DNA of 63,779 bases from the NCBI GenBank assembly GCA_030524545.1, contig JAUNGM010000025.1, positions 1 to 63,779 of the forward strand, in the 5' to 3' direction. Positions 54,575-63,448 of the stretch are shown piece after piece. Below the pieces are notes generated by a model. That model was not told the DNA's origin. It did no database searches and saw only the letters and a program-made list of their open reading frames with translations. The DNA is from Eubacteriales bacterium. GTDB lineage: Bacteria; Bacillota; Clostridia; Lachnospirales; Lachnospiraceae. The translations under genes and the position numbers were made by a program. Each line of letters opens with the position of its first letter. The stretch's first letter is position 1.

Positions 54575-55728
54575 CAAAGAAAAAGGCAACATCTCAGGAT
54601 GTGGCAGAGAGAGCCGGCGTTTCCCAGGCGACTGTCTCTATGGTTTTGAACCGCAAATACAATGTTTCCTTTTCCAGAGAAACTGTAGAAAGGGTGGAGC
54701 AGGCAGCCCGGGAACTGGGATACGTACTGCCGAAACATAAAAGCCAAAAGGCAGATAAAAAAGAAAAGCTCATTGTAGTATTTTGCCCTACGATCACCAG
54801 TCCCTACTATGTCCTTCTTCTGCAGGGCATAGAGTCCGTAGCCAATGAGCAGGGTTACGGTGTTTTTATCTGCAATACGCAGAGGGACGCGAGGCTTGAG
54901 GAGAAATATCTCCGAATGATGAAGTCTGTACGTCCTCAGGGAATCATTTATGCCAGCAATCCTAACCCGGATTTTCAGAAACAGGTTGAGGAGATGGCAC
55001 GGGAGATTCCTCTGGTCATTATCAGTAATAAAGAGAAGACAACAACTGTGGATGCGATCAACCAGGATAACACGGAAGTGGGAAGACTTATGGCGCGTCA
55101 CCTCCTTGATCTTGGACACCGCGATGTGGCTTTTATCACACCGCCGCTTACCAGACGCCAGTGGCAGAGGTCGCGGCGTATTGACGGTTTTGTGAAAGAG
55201 TTTGAACGGGCGGGTTTAAAGGAACACGTTATGATTAAGGCAGCAGATGAAGCTATGGACCGGAAAAGCCCCCGCACGGATTCTGAATATTCTATGGGAT
55301 ATCAGCTCACAATGGAGCTTTTGGAGGAAGGCAGGCATTTTACCGCCATTGCCGGACAAAATGATATGATGGCCTATGGTGCGGTGGATGCCCTTGCAGC
55401 ATCCAGACTTCATGTTCCGCGGGATGTATCTGTCATAGGCTGCGATAATATTTTTTATTCCGGTATCCGGAGGATTTCACTGACCACGATCGACCATTTT
55501 GTTGCATTGAAGGGCAGGGATGCCTGCGATATCATTATCCGCAAGATTGGTATGAACGATCAGCTTTACGGCGGAATCCGGCCGACCAGCCTGTACAATA
55601 TTGAGTATACACCGAAGGTGATCGTACGTAAGACAACGGCCTACGCCAAATCCGAAAAAAATGCGTCAGGCTCACAAAAGAAGAACCGGATAAAAACAGA
55701 GCCGGAAAAAAAGAAAAAAATTAAATAA
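54571..55728 (+). CDS. LacI-family transcriptional regulator
   Basis: This 385-residue regulator has the LacI helix-turn-helix at the N-terminus ([19 protein letters not shown]), hinge ([14 protein letters not shown]) and a sugar-binding-protein-like effector domain. The C-terminal ~25 residues are very lysine-rich. GTG start overlapping the recR stop by four bases, so it is made with the recombination operon, which is odd for a metabolic regulator. It may control the transaldolase/transketolase genes downstream; palindromes in the gap are possible operators (inference). Confidence 0.85.
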   Translation: MTKKKATSQDVAERAGVSQATVSMVLNRKYNVSFSRETVERVEQAARELGYVLPKHKSQKADKKEKLIVVFCPTITSPYYVLLLQGIESVANEQGYGVFICNTQRDARLEEKYLRMMKSVRPQGIIYASNPNPDFQKQVEEMAREIPLVIISNKEKTTTVDAINQDNTEVGRLMARHLLDLGHRDVAFITPPLTRRQWQRSRRIDGFVKEFERAGLKEHVMIKAADEAMDRKSPRTDSEYSMGYQLTMELLEEGRHFTAIAGQNDMMAYGAVDALAASRLHVPRDVSVIGCDNIFYSGIRRISLTTIDHFVALKGRDACDIIIRKIGMNDQLYGGIRPTSLYNIEYTPKVIVRKTTAYAKSEKNASGSQKKNRIKTEPEKKKKIK

Positions 55729-55745
55729 ATGTGGGGTTGAAAAAT

Positions 55746-55887
55746 ATTATTAATAATTTTGAAAACTGTGGCGTTGAATCTTTGGAAAAACAGCAGATTG
55801 AACGCCTTTTTTATTTCTGAAATGCTTTGTTTTCAATACTGCTAATTAATAAAAAACGAAATTATTAATACGATATTTATTAATAAA
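55746..55887. promoter_or_regulatory. Cluster of TTATTAATAA palindromes
   Basis: ATTATTAATAAT at 55746-55757 and TTTATTAATAAA at 55876-55887 are perfect palindromes; ATTATTAATA (55861) and AATTAATAAA (55844) are close. They lie between the LacI gene and the transaldolase promoter and could be operators, but A/T-rich sequence makes chance matches likely. Confidence 0.35.
55770..55813 (+). terminator. Terminator of the dnaX-recR-lacI operon
   Basis: A 12-bp stem with one mismatch (55770-55781 with 55795-55806) is followed by seven T. Confidence 0.8.
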
Positions 55888-55899
55888 TTTTTCCGCTTC

Positions 55900-55927
55900 T
55901 TGACCTTATGAAAGTTTTTGGTATAAT
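55900..55927 (+). promoter_or_regulatory. Promoter of the transaldolase gene
   Basis: TTGACC (55900-55905), 16 bases, TATAAT (55922-55927) with TGG giving an extended -10. The nearest TTTATTAATAAA palindrome ends 12 bases before the -35. Confidence 0.7.
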
Positions 55928-55970
55928 GAAATTATCAAGTAAACGAGCAAAAACTCAGGAGGGAAAACAC

Positions 55971-56627
55971 ATGAAATTTTTTATCGACACAGCCAAAGTA
56001 GAGGACATTAAAAAGGCTAATGACATGGGCATCATCTGTGGTGTAACCACCAACCCGTCTCTGATCGCTAAAGAAGGAAGAGACTTTACCGAGGTTATCA
56101 AAGAAATCACCAGCATCGTAGACGGCCCGATCAGCGGAGAAGTAAAAGCGACTACCACTGATGCAGAAGGCATGATCGCAGAAGGACGCGAGATTGCAAA
56201 GATTCATCCGAACATGGTTGTTAAGATTCCTATGACAGGAGAAGGCTTAAAAGCTGTCAAAGTTTTAGCTGCAGAAGGTATTAAAACAAACGTAACCCTG
56301 ATCTTCACAGCAAACCAGGCTCTTCTTGCTGCAAGAGCAGGCGCTTCTTATGTATCTCCATTCCTTGGAAGACTGGACGACATTTCCACAGACGGACTTC
56401 CGCTGATCCGTCAGATTGCTGAAATGTTTGCAGTAGCTGATATTCCGACTGAAATCATCGCAGCAAGCGTACGTCATCCTGTACATGTAACAGAGTGTGC
56501 TCTGGCAGGTGCTGATATTGCAACCGTACCATACAAAGTTCTGGAACAGATGCTTCATCATCCTCTGACAGACGCAGGAATCGTGAAATTCCAGCAGGAT
56601 TACAAGGCAGTATTTGGAGACAAATAG
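55971..56627 (+). CDS. Transaldolase, small (FSA/TalC) type
   Basis: The enzyme moves a dihydroxyacetone unit between sugar phosphates in the non-oxidative pentose phosphate pathway. This 218-residue protein is of the short decameric type: [26 protein letters not shown] with the Schiff-base Lys85, and FLGRLDDIS. Some members act as fructose-6-phosphate aldolase; next to transketolase genes, transaldolase is likelier. I used ATG 55971 with AGGAGGG before it. Confidence 0.92.
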   Translation: MKFFIDTAKVEDIKKANDMGIICGVTTNPSLIAKEGRDFTEVIKEITSIVDGPISGEVKATTTDAEGMIAEGREIAKIHPNMVVKIPMTGEGLKAVKVLAAEGIKTNVTLIFTANQALLAARAGASYVSPFLGRLDDISTDGLPLIRQIAEMFAVADIPTEIIAASVRHPVHVTECALAGADIATVPYKVLEQMLHHPLTDAGIVKFQQDYKAVFGDK

Positions 56628-56639
56628 AGCACCGGTGTT

Positions 56640-56725
56640 TCCAAAGGTGCGAATTTGGTTCGAGGGAACTTCATGAGGACGAGCCGTAGGCGATGGCCGA
56701 ATTTAGTGAATCGAACTTCCTTATC
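56640..56725 (+). repeat. Hairpin-forming dispersed sequence
   Basis: Between the transaldolase and transketolase genes, TTCGAGGGAACTTC and GAATCGAACTTCC flank a region with CGAATTTAGTGA, a 12-mer also found twice near 60870 and 60973. GTTCGA/TCGAAC can pair. It is probably a member of a dispersed intergenic family. Confidence 0.45.
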
Positions 56726-56749
56726 AAATCTAAAGGAGAATAATAAAAC

Positions 56750-57589
56750 ATGGAGAAATTAGAGCTTCAGAAAGTTGCTAACGAAGTCCGTAAAGGCATC
56801 GTGACAGCAGTTCATTCAGCCAAAGCCGGACATCCGGGCGGCTCTTTATCTGCTGCTGATTTATTTACATATCTGTATTTTGAAGAAATGAACATTGATC
56901 CGAAGGATCCGAAAAAGGCAGACCGCGACCGTTTTGTATTATCCAAAGGCCACACTGCGCCGGGACTTTACTCCGTTCTGGCAAACAGAGGCTATTTCCC
57001 GGTAGAGGATCTGAAGACCCTTCGTCATCTTGGTTCCTATCTGCAGGGACATCCGGATATGAAACATATCCCGGGCGTTGATATGTCCAGCGGTTCTCTG
57101 GGACAGGGAATCTCCGCAGCAGTAGGTATGGCGCTTTCTGCAAAATTAAGCAACGATTCTTACAGAGTATACACACTTCTCGGAGACGGAGAAATCCAGG
57201 AAGGCCAGGTATGGGAAGCTGCTATGTTTGCAGGCTTCAGAAAACTGGACAACCTTGTTGTGATCGTTGACAACAACGGCCTTCAGATTGACGGACCGAT
57301 TGACGAGGTCTGCTCCCCGTATCCGATTGATAAAAAATTCGAAGCATTCAATTTCCATGTAATTAACGTAGCTGACGGCAACGACATGGATCAGTTGAAA
57401 GCTGCTTTTGACGAAGCAAAAGCTACGAAAGGTATGCCGACCGCCATCGTAATGAAGACTGTCAAAGGCAAAGGCGTTTCCTTCATGGAAAACCAGGCCG
57501 GATGGCATGGTAAAGCTCCGAACGACGAGCAGTATGCACAGGCAATGGAAGATCTGGAAAAGGTAGGTGAAGCATTATGTCAGAAGTAA
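56750..57589 (+). CDS. Transketolase, N-terminal (TPP pyrophosphate-binding) subunit
   Basis: In many Clostridia and Archaea transketolase is split in two genes; this is the N-terminal half. The TPP motif GDGEIQEGQVWEAAMF...NN is present (GDGEIQEG, then VDNNGLQ), with SKGHTAPGLY and GHPGGSLS. The 279-residue length is normal for the split form. AAAGGAGAATAAT precedes the ATG. Its end overlaps the next gene by 13 bases. Confidence 0.93.
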   Translation: MEKLELQKVANEVRKGIVTAVHSAKAGHPGGSLSAADLFTYLYFEEMNIDPKDPKKADRDRFVLSKGHTAPGLYSVLANRGYFPVEDLKTLRHLGSYLQGHPDMKHIPGVDMSSGSLGQGISAAVGMALSAKLSNDSYRVYTLLGDGEIQEGQVWEAAMFAGFRKLDNLVVIVDNNGLQIDGPIDEVCSPYPIDKKFEAFNFHVINVADGNDMDQLKAAFDEAKATKGMPTAIVMKTVKGKGVSFMENQAGWHGKAPNDEQYAQAMEDLEKVGEALCQK

Positions 57590-58515
57590 AGAAAATCGCT
57601 ACAAGAGCCAGCTATGGCAATGCCCTGGTAGAACTGGGCAAAAAACATGAAGATGTTATCGTTCTGGATGCTGACCTTGCTGCAGCTACCCAGACAGGTG
57701 TTTTCAAAAAAGAATTTCCGGAGCGCCATATTGACTGCGGTATTGCAGAGTGTAATATGGTAGGCATCGGTGCCGGTATTGCTACTACCGGTAAGGTACC
57801 TTTTGTCAGCACATTTGCAATGTTTGCTGCAGGACGTGCTTTTGAGCAGGTGCGCAACTCCGTAGGCTATCCGAAGCTTAATGTAAAGATCGGAGCAACT
57901 CACGGCGGTATCTCCGTTGGAGAGGACGGCGCTACCCATCAGTGCTGCGAAGATTTTGCACTTATGAGAAGCATTCCGGGTATGGTAGTTGCATGCCCGT
58001 CCGATGATATTGAAGCAAAAGCTATGGTAGAGGCTGCTTACGAGCACGTAGGCCCTGTCTATATGAGATTCGGACGTCTGGCTGTTCCGGTGATCAACGA
58101 CAAACCGGATTACAAATTTGAACTGGGCAAAGGCATTGTTTTAAGAGAAGGCAAAGACCTTACCATCATTGCAAACGGACTGTGTGTAGCTCCATCTCTG
58201 GAAGCAGCAGAGAAACTTGCGGCAGACGGCATTGAAGCCAAAGTTATTAATATCCATACCATCAAACCTCTGGATGAAGAACTGGTAGTTGCAGCAGCAA
58301 AAGAAACCGGCAAGGTTGTAACTGTTGAAGAGCATTCGATTATCGGCGGTCTCGGCGGAGCAGTCTGCGAGTGTCTGTCCGAAAAAGCTCCTGTACCGGT
58401 AAAACGTATCGGTGTGAATGACGTATTTGGAGAGTCCGGTCCGGCAGCGGCACTTCTTGAGAAATATGGTCTTGATGCAGAAGGCATCTACAAACAGATT
58501 AAAGAGTTTGTATAA
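57577..58515 (+). CDS. Transketolase, C-terminal (pyrimidine-binding) subunit
   Basis: The second half of the split transketolase: 312 residues with the catalytic Glu in CGIAECNMVGIGAG, FVSTFAMFAAGRAFEQ, and the C-terminal domain (VEEHSIIGGLGGAVCE). Together the two subunits transfer two-carbon units between sugar phosphates. Translational coupling keeps the ratio. Its 3' end overlaps the convergent yyaC by 28 bases. Confidence 0.93.
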   Translation: MSEVKKIATRASYGNALVELGKKHEDVIVLDADLAAATQTGVFKKEFPERHIDCGIAECNMVGIGAGIATTGKVPFVSTFAMFAAGRAFEQVRNSVGYPKLNVKIGATHGGISVGEDGATHQCCEDFALMRSIPGMVVACPSDDIEAKAMVEAAYEHVGPVYMRFGRLAVPVINDKPDYKFELGKGIVLREGKDLTIIANGLCVAPSLEAAEKLAADGIEAKVINIHTIKPLDEELVVAAAKETGKVVTVEEHSIIGGLGGAVCECLSEKAPVPVKRIGVNDVFGESGPAAALLEKYGLDAEGIYKQIKEFV

Positions 58516-59063
58516 TTTTTATTCGAGTTTTCTGAGGGAATCAGACTTACAATTCCCTGCGTAATGGTATCTGCCAGGGAGATGACCGTTGACAGACGGG
58601 TGGTCTGGAGCGTGAACTGTTCCAGCATGCCGCCGATGTTGACAATGCCCGTAATATGAATATCTCCGACAGGCGGCAATTCTTTGCGCACCCCTGCACC
58701 TGGGTATAGTGCACCATTTCCGATGGTCACATATCCCAGGTGCTTTTTTTGCCCAAGGGAAGCGTCAATGGCAATCACCAGGGCAGACGGATGCCTGTCC
58801 GTAATATAGGAGGATGTTTCTTTGAGATTCAGGGCATGTACAGGATCTGTGAGTGTACCGTAGACAAAGATTCCCTGTCCTGCATAGGGACGAAGCTGCT
58901 GGCCGATATATGGTCCAAGGCAGTCTCCTGTCATCCGGTCACTTCCGATACACAGAAAAACGAGATCTGTCCATTGCCGGGGATGATGGCGTATACATTT
59001 TTTCAGAAGATATGAGATTTCGCTGGATGAGCTTTCTTTTTTTGCATCAATATAAAAAGTCAT
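58488..59063 (-). CDS. yyaC: YyaC-family spore protease-like protein
   Basis: This 191-residue protein is a YyaC family member, related in fold to the GPR spore protease and hydrogenase maturation peptidases: LCIGSDRMTGDCLGPYIG, YGTLTDPVHALNL, VIAIDASLG and GIVNIGGMLEQFTLQTTRL are typical. It is found only in spore formers; its exact role is unclear. Start ATG 59063 follows GAGGAAAAATA. It overlaps the transketolase gene end. Confidence 0.88.
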   Translation of the reverse strand: MTFYIDAKKESSSSEISYLLKKCIRHHPRQWTDLVFLCIGSDRMTGDCLGPYIGQQLRPYAGQGIFVYGTLTDPVHALNLKETSSYITDRHPSALVIAIDASLGQKKHLGYVTIGNGALYPGAGVRKELPPVGDIHITGIVNIGGMLEQFTLQTTRLSTVISLADTITQGIVSLIPSENSNKNYTNSLICL

Positions 59064-59264
59064 TATTTTTCCTCACAGATTTATCTGGGCAAAAGGTCTG
59101 ATGGCTTATGGTCCGGTCTGCCCGCTTTGTATCATCATATCCAGAAACCGGATGAATTATGCACAGCGCAAAATCTGTCGCTAAATTCTTCGAAAAGCCT
59201 CTTATGTTCCGCCAAAATCTGCGTTTGGCATATGCTATTCTGGTACCCGAAGGGGTGATATAAC

Positions 59265-60818
59265 ATGATAGAGGTTATTTATAAAGAAGAGAAGCAGGAA
59301 GCGAAGGGAAATGAGGGAATGTTCGCTGTTCCAAGGAATATACGTCAGATCGGGATTTCCGATGAGGATTACCGGATTTACGTGGAAGATTATGTGTATA
59401 CGTTTCTGGTCCGGCTGGCCGGAGCGGATACAGCAGGAGAGAATGAAAAAGGACATCTGGCTGTACTTACCGGTGAGGCGAAATGGCAGTCCGGCGTAAC
59501 TTATGTATTTGTGCGGGGTGCCCTTACGGTGGATAAAACAGAAGCGGCTGCGGATCATATTGATTTTACGGAAAAAGTATGGTCAAAGATTCATGATGAG
59601 CAGGAACTGTATTTTCCGGGACAGGAAATTGTGGGATGGTTTTTTGCCCAGCCGGAGCTTCCTCTGGAAATTACGGAAGTATTTAAACGGGTACACCTGA
59701 AGCACTTCGGGGGCGGCGAAAAAGTATTGATGCTTATGGATCCGGCAGAAAGGGAGGATGCCTTTTTTCGGTACGAAAACAGCTTTCTTGTGCGTCAGCC
59801 CGGATACTACCTTTTTTATGAGAAAAATCCACTGATGCAAAACTATATGCTGGATAAAAATCATGAGGTTCGTCCGGAGCAGACAGAAGAAGTGCCGGAT
59901 GAGGCGGTTGTGGCCTTTCGGAAAATCATCCGGTCAAAAAAGAAGACAAAAAGGGAGGAAGATCAGGAACAGACAGAGGCAGCCGGAAATGTGGAGCCGG
60001 AAGAGAGAACCTCTGTTTTTTCCTATGCGGCAACAGCCTGCCTGGCGATTGCTGTGCTCGCGGTCGGAGTGAATTTTTACCGCAATTATGAGTCCGGATA
60101 TAGTCTGGAACGGCAGGTTAAGACGGCATCTTCCACAGCAGCGGGAAAAAGGGCGGAGGTAACTGAAATACCGGAAAAAGAAGTGACTCCGCTGCCTTCT
60201 TTAAACGTTCAAAAACCAGATGAATCTGCAGCGGCTTTAAAGACAACGGATGGAAAACAGGAAAACAATACCGGGACAGGAACAGAAGGAAAGCAAGCGG
60301 GCAGCAGGGAGACGGCGCAGGCGGAAGAGAACGGAAAAGCGGAAGCAGAATCAGATAAAAGCAGTACGGAGTTAGCCGCAGAACAAAAACAGGAAGACAG
60401 CGAAAAGGCCGGAGCGGACAGTGCGGCGAAGAAAAGTGAAAACCAGGATAGTGGTGACGGACAGGGGAACAGTGCTGACAGCCAGGTGACGGGAAACACG
60501 GAACAGGAAACAGGAGCAGCAGGACAAACTCAGGAGGAGACACAGATTTATCAGGAGGAATCGGATCTGCGTAAAGCCAAAAGAAGACAGGAGCTCGCAG
60601 AACAGGAACAAGCTTCGGCTCAGGATGATACAGGAACCGGACAGGCGGTTTCCGGCGATTCCGTTCATACATCTTACGTCATTCGGCCGGGAGATACCTT
60701 GTATCAGATTAGTATTGAGAAGTATGGAAGTATGGAAGCCATTTCAGAAATATGCAGGCTGAATGGCATTTCGGAGGAAGAAATCATTTATCCGGGACAA
60801 ATAATTGTATTACCATAG
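59265..60818 (+). CDS. Degenerate MPN-fold domain plus LysM protein
   Basis: This 517-residue protein has three parts. Residues ~40-210 resemble an MPN/JAMM domain (GHLAVLTGEAKWQSG, then IVGWFFAQPELPLEI near 121 and VLMLMDPAERED), but the metal-binding HxH of GWYHSHP is replaced by FFAQ, so it should lack peptidase activity. A membrane helix follows (residues ~252-272), then a long E/Q/T/S-rich linker. A LysM domain ends the protein (residues ~470-517: YVIRPGDTLYQIS, YPGQIIVLP), which binds peptidoglycan. So the MPN part would be cytoplasmic and LysM outside. The MPN call is my inference from pattern; LysM is firm. Confidence 0.75.
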   Translation: MIEVIYKEEKQEAKGNEGMFAVPRNIRQIGISDEDYRIYVEDYVYTFLVRLAGADTAGENEKGHLAVLTGEAKWQSGVTYVFVRGALTVDKTEAAADHIDFTEKVWSKIHDEQELYFPGQEIVGWFFAQPELPLEITEVFKRVHLKHFGGGEKVLMLMDPAEREDAFFRYENSFLVRQPGYYLFYEKNPLMQNYMLDKNHEVRPEQTEEVPDEAVVAFRKIIRSKKKTKREEDQEQTEAAGNVEPEERTSVFSYAATACLAIAVLAVGVNFYRNYESGYSLERQVKTASSTAAGKRAEVTEIPEKEVTPLPSLNVQKPDESAAALKTTDGKQENNTGTGTEGKQAGSRETAQAEENGKAEAESDKSSTELAAEQKQEDSEKAGADSAAKKSENQDSGDGQGNSADSQVTGNTEQETGAAGQTQEETQIYQEESDLRKAKRRQELAEQEQASAQDDTGTGQAVSGDSVHTSYVIRPGDTLYQISIEKYGSMEAISEICRLNGISEEEIIYPGQIIVLP

Positions 60819-60828
60819 AAAAGTGTGA

Positions 60829-60994
60829 TATAATGTGAACACTTAATGAGCGCAAGCAAAGCGCAGCGCGAATTTAGTGAGAACACATGCCTGGACACTT
60901 AGCGAGGTGTTTTCGAGCTTAGTGACCATGGTATAATGTGAACACTTAATGAGCGCAGGCAAAGCGCAGCGCGAATTTAGTGAGAACACATGCC
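60829..60994 (+). repeat. 63-base tandem duplication carrying TATAAT
   Basis: 60829-60891 and 60932-60994 are identical except one base (AAGC/AGGC). Each begins TATAATGTGAACACTTAATG, continues with GCGCAGCGCGAATTTAGTGA and ends GAACACATGCC. A 40-base spacer with CACTTAGCGAGGTGTTTTCG separates them. Each copy carries a potential -10, and imperfect pairing of its two halves is possible. Confidence 0.85.
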
Positions 60995-61044
60995 CTTGTG
61001 GTATCATATGCAGATTCATAAAATACATAAGGTAAGGTTTGGTT

Positions 61045-62280
61045 ATGGCAAATACATTTAAAAAATTGAAAAAAAAGCTCAGGCGCAGGAGAATGCTGGC
61101 AGAAAAAGCCCGGCTTGAAAAAAAACAGGGGATAGCAGGCGGTGACTATCAGGCAAGGCTGACGCATCATAGAAGAGAGGCGCTGAAGAGAGTGCTTACC
61201 ATGGCTGCGATTGCTGTGCTTGTTGTTTTGGCTCTGGTTCTCTTTTTTGAAAAACGCAGGTATAATGATTATAAGGTACTTGAGACAAGCGAACAGGAGG
61301 ATGTAGTATCCACAAAGTACGTAGAATTGGACGGAAGGGTACTTCGTTATAGTCCGGAAGGAGTCTCCCTTGTCAACAGTAAGATGGAAACTGTGTGGAG
61401 CGATATCTATGAAATGCAGAATCCCGTTGCTGATGTTTGTGGTACTCAGGCAGTCATTGCAGATAAAGATGGAACTGCGATCCGGATTTATGACAAAGAC
61501 GGCATGGTGGGTACTGTTACGACGTCCTATAGTATTGTAAAGGCCCGCATTTCGAAAAACGGTCTTGTAGCGGCAATTCTGGATGGCGGAGATGATACGT
61601 GGATTAATTTTTACGCATCAGACGGAAGCCTGATCGCGGAAAACCAGACAAAAGTAGATGATCCGGGCTTTCCGATGGATGTGGCGATTTCCGATGATGG
61701 AATGATTATGATGGTAGCCTTCCAGTTTGTAGACGGCGGAGACACGGCCAGCTATGTGGCATTTTACAATTTTGGGGACGTAGGGCAGAATGAGGATGAC
61801 AGGATTGTCAGCGGCTATTATTATGAAGGAGTTGTAATTCCGCAGATCCAATATCTGGACAATTCATGTTCGGTAGCTCTTCGCGATAATGGTTTTACAC
61901 TCTATCAGGGAAAACAGATTCCGAAAGAAAGTAAAACTGTAGAAGTAGATAAGGAAATCATAAGTACCTTTTATGATGAGGATACCATTGGGCTTGTCTT
62001 TAAGAATGACAGTAAGGATAAGCTTTATACTATGGAGGTTTATACCTCCGGCGGCAAACTGAAGTTCCGAAAAGACTTCAATATTCCTTATACCACGATT
62101 AAGATGAGCGGAGGCAATATTCTCATGTATAACAGCTCCCAGATTGCAGTGCTGAACAGCAAAGGGACAGAGAGATACAGCGGAACTTTGGACGGGACGA
62201 TTAATGATTTCTTTAAGATTGGCTGGAATAAATATTTACTGGTATTAGACAGCGGCGTGAATATCATTAAGTTCAGCTAG
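61045..62280 (+). CDS. DUF5711 membrane protein
   Basis: This 411-residue protein has a very basic N-terminus (~55 residues, KKLKKKLRRRRM), one membrane helix (VLTMAAIAVLVVLALVLFF), and an outer domain of ~320 residues with repeated short blades (for example GTAIRIYDKDGMVG, NFYASDGSL, EVYTSGGKLKF), most likely a beta-propeller. It matches DUF5711 as I know it. Function unknown; the location suggests envelope sensing or scaffolding with the CvpA-like protein next to it (nine bases). ATG 61045 was chosen over TTG 61039 on spacing from AAGGTAAGG. Confidence 0.75.
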   Translation: MANTFKKLKKKLRRRRMLAEKARLEKKQGIAGGDYQARLTHHRREALKRVLTMAAIAVLVVLALVLFFEKRRYNDYKVLETSEQEDVVSTKYVELDGRVLRYSPEGVSLVNSKMETVWSDIYEMQNPVADVCGTQAVIADKDGTAIRIYDKDGMVGTVTTSYSIVKARISKNGLVAAILDGGDDTWINFYASDGSLIAENQTKVDDPGFPMDVAISDDGMIMMVAFQFVDGGDTASYVAFYNFGDVGQNEDDRIVSGYYYEGVVIPQIQYLDNSCSVALRDNGFTLYQGKQIPKESKTVEVDKEIISTFYDEDTIGLVFKNDSKDKLYTMEVYTSGGKLKFRKDFNIPYTTIKMSGGNILMYNSSQIAVLNSKGTERYSGTLDGTINDFFKIGWNKYLLVLDSGVNIIKFS

Positions 62281-62289
62281 GAGGAACAT

Positions 62290-63000
62290 ATGACCTTAAC
62301 ATGGCTTGGTATTGGAATGGTAATCATTCTGGCACTGTTTGGCTGGTTTGGTTATCGGCGTGGCTTTATCAGAGAAGTAATGTCCATGTTTTTTGTGGTA
62401 TTATCCATTGCTCTTGTCTGGATTATGAATCCATATATCAATGACTTTCTGAGGGATAATACACCTCTATATGAGACCGTGCAGGACAGTACGAAAAACT
62501 TCGTAGAAACACAGATGGGTGGCAGAACATCCATCGGTCAGCAGGAACAGAGCAGTTTGATCAAAGATCTGGGACTTCCTGCGTTTTTGGCAGAGGGGCT
62601 GGAGGAGAATAACAATGCGGCGGTTTATGAATATCTGGCAGTCAGCACGTTTACGGATTATGTATCAGATTATATTGCTGTTGCAGTTGTGAACGGACTA
62701 TCTTTTCTCGTTTCGTTTTTACTTGCCACTCTTTTGATAAGGATGATCACATACGCGCTTGATATCATAGCGCGCCTTCCTATTATTAAAGGAGTGAACA
62801 AGCTTGCCGGAGGATTTGTAGGAGCGCTGAAAGGGCTGCTTTTTATCTGGATTGGTCTTTTGTTATTGACGGTATTCTGCAACACGGATATAGGGCGTCA
62901 GGGGCTTGGATTGATTGAAAAGGATTATATTGCAAACTTTCTGTACGAGAATGATATTTTTGTGAAAATATTTATGAGTATTTTTTATGGAACTGCATAA
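62290..63000 (+). CDS. CvpA-family membrane protein
   Basis: This 236-residue protein has four membrane helices and the CvpA start LGIGMVIILALFGWFGYRRGF (in two parts: FGYRRGFIREV is the usual motif). The last helices and GGFVGALKGLLFIWIGLLLL fit the family. CvpA proteins are linked to colicin V production, biofilm and envelope stress in other bacteria. AGGAGGAAC precedes the ATG. It ends the operon before a terminator and the rRNA genes. Confidence 0.85.
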   Translation: MTLTWLGIGMVIILALFGWFGYRRGFIREVMSMFFVVLSIALVWIMNPYINDFLRDNTPLYETVQDSTKNFVETQMGGRTSIGQQEQSSLIKDLGLPAFLAEGLEENNNAAVYEYLAVSTFTDYVSDYIAVAVVNGLSFLVSFLLATLLIRMITYALDIIARLPIIKGVNKLAGGFVGALKGLLFIWIGLLLLTVFCNTDIGRQGLGLIEKDYIANFLYENDIFVKIFMSIFYGTA

Positions 63001-63038
63001 ATTAGGTCTTGACGAAAGACGAACAGAGTGATATACTA

Positions 63039-63067
63039 AAATCCGCTTCTGAATGAAGCGGATTTTT
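63039..63067 (+). terminator. Terminator before the rRNA operon
   Basis: A perfect 11-bp stem AAATCCGCTTC/GAAGCGGATTT with a 5-base loop leads into a run of T. Confidence 0.88.
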
Positions 63068-63106
63068 TTCGGCTTTTAATAAGCGGTAAAAAAGATAAAA
63101 TAGTTG

Positions 63107-63135
63107 TTGACAGATACTTGGTTATATGATAAAGT
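63107..63135 (+). promoter_or_regulatory. rRNA promoter P1
   Basis: TTGACA (63107-63112), 17 bases, TAAAGT (63130-63135). Confidence 0.7.
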
Positions 63136-63194
63136 ATAGAAGTTGCTGGAAACAACAGCACACAACGAATTACTGAAAAACTTGAAAAAAGTTC

Positions 63195-63223
63195 TTGACA
63201 GAAAGAAAAAGTTGTGATAAGCT
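63195..63223 (+). promoter_or_regulatory. rRNA promoter P2
   Basis: TTGACA (63195-63200), 17 bases, TAAGCT (63218-63223). Two promoters ~90 bases apart are usual for rRNA operons. Confidence 0.65.
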
Positions 63224-63379
63224 TAATAAGCTGTCGAGAGACAGAAAACCTTGATAACTAAACAGTGAAACACATATGATTCTCGAAAATTCTTTACATT
63301 CATTTAAACGAAGAAGAATCTTCAAAACAGTAAAAACGAGAGATAGCTAGTAGTTATCTTGAGTGGAAACAAACACTTC

Positions 63380-63440
63380 ATGAGCCCTTGGCTCATTCAG
63401 TGATGAGCAATTAAGCCGATGCAAGCATCGCTGAATTGCC
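63380..63440 (+). other. rRNA leader hairpins
   Basis: ATGAGC/GCTCAT forms one hairpin; GCAATT/AATTGC encloses GATGC/GCATC in a second. They probably form part of the processing stem in front of 16S rRNA. The leader from 63224 holds no gene. Confidence 0.55.
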
Positions 63441-63448
63441 TATACACT

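Noticed and set aside
60829-60994. CRISPR array
   Set aside because: Only two long copies with one spacer, no cas genes; a tandem duplication explains it.
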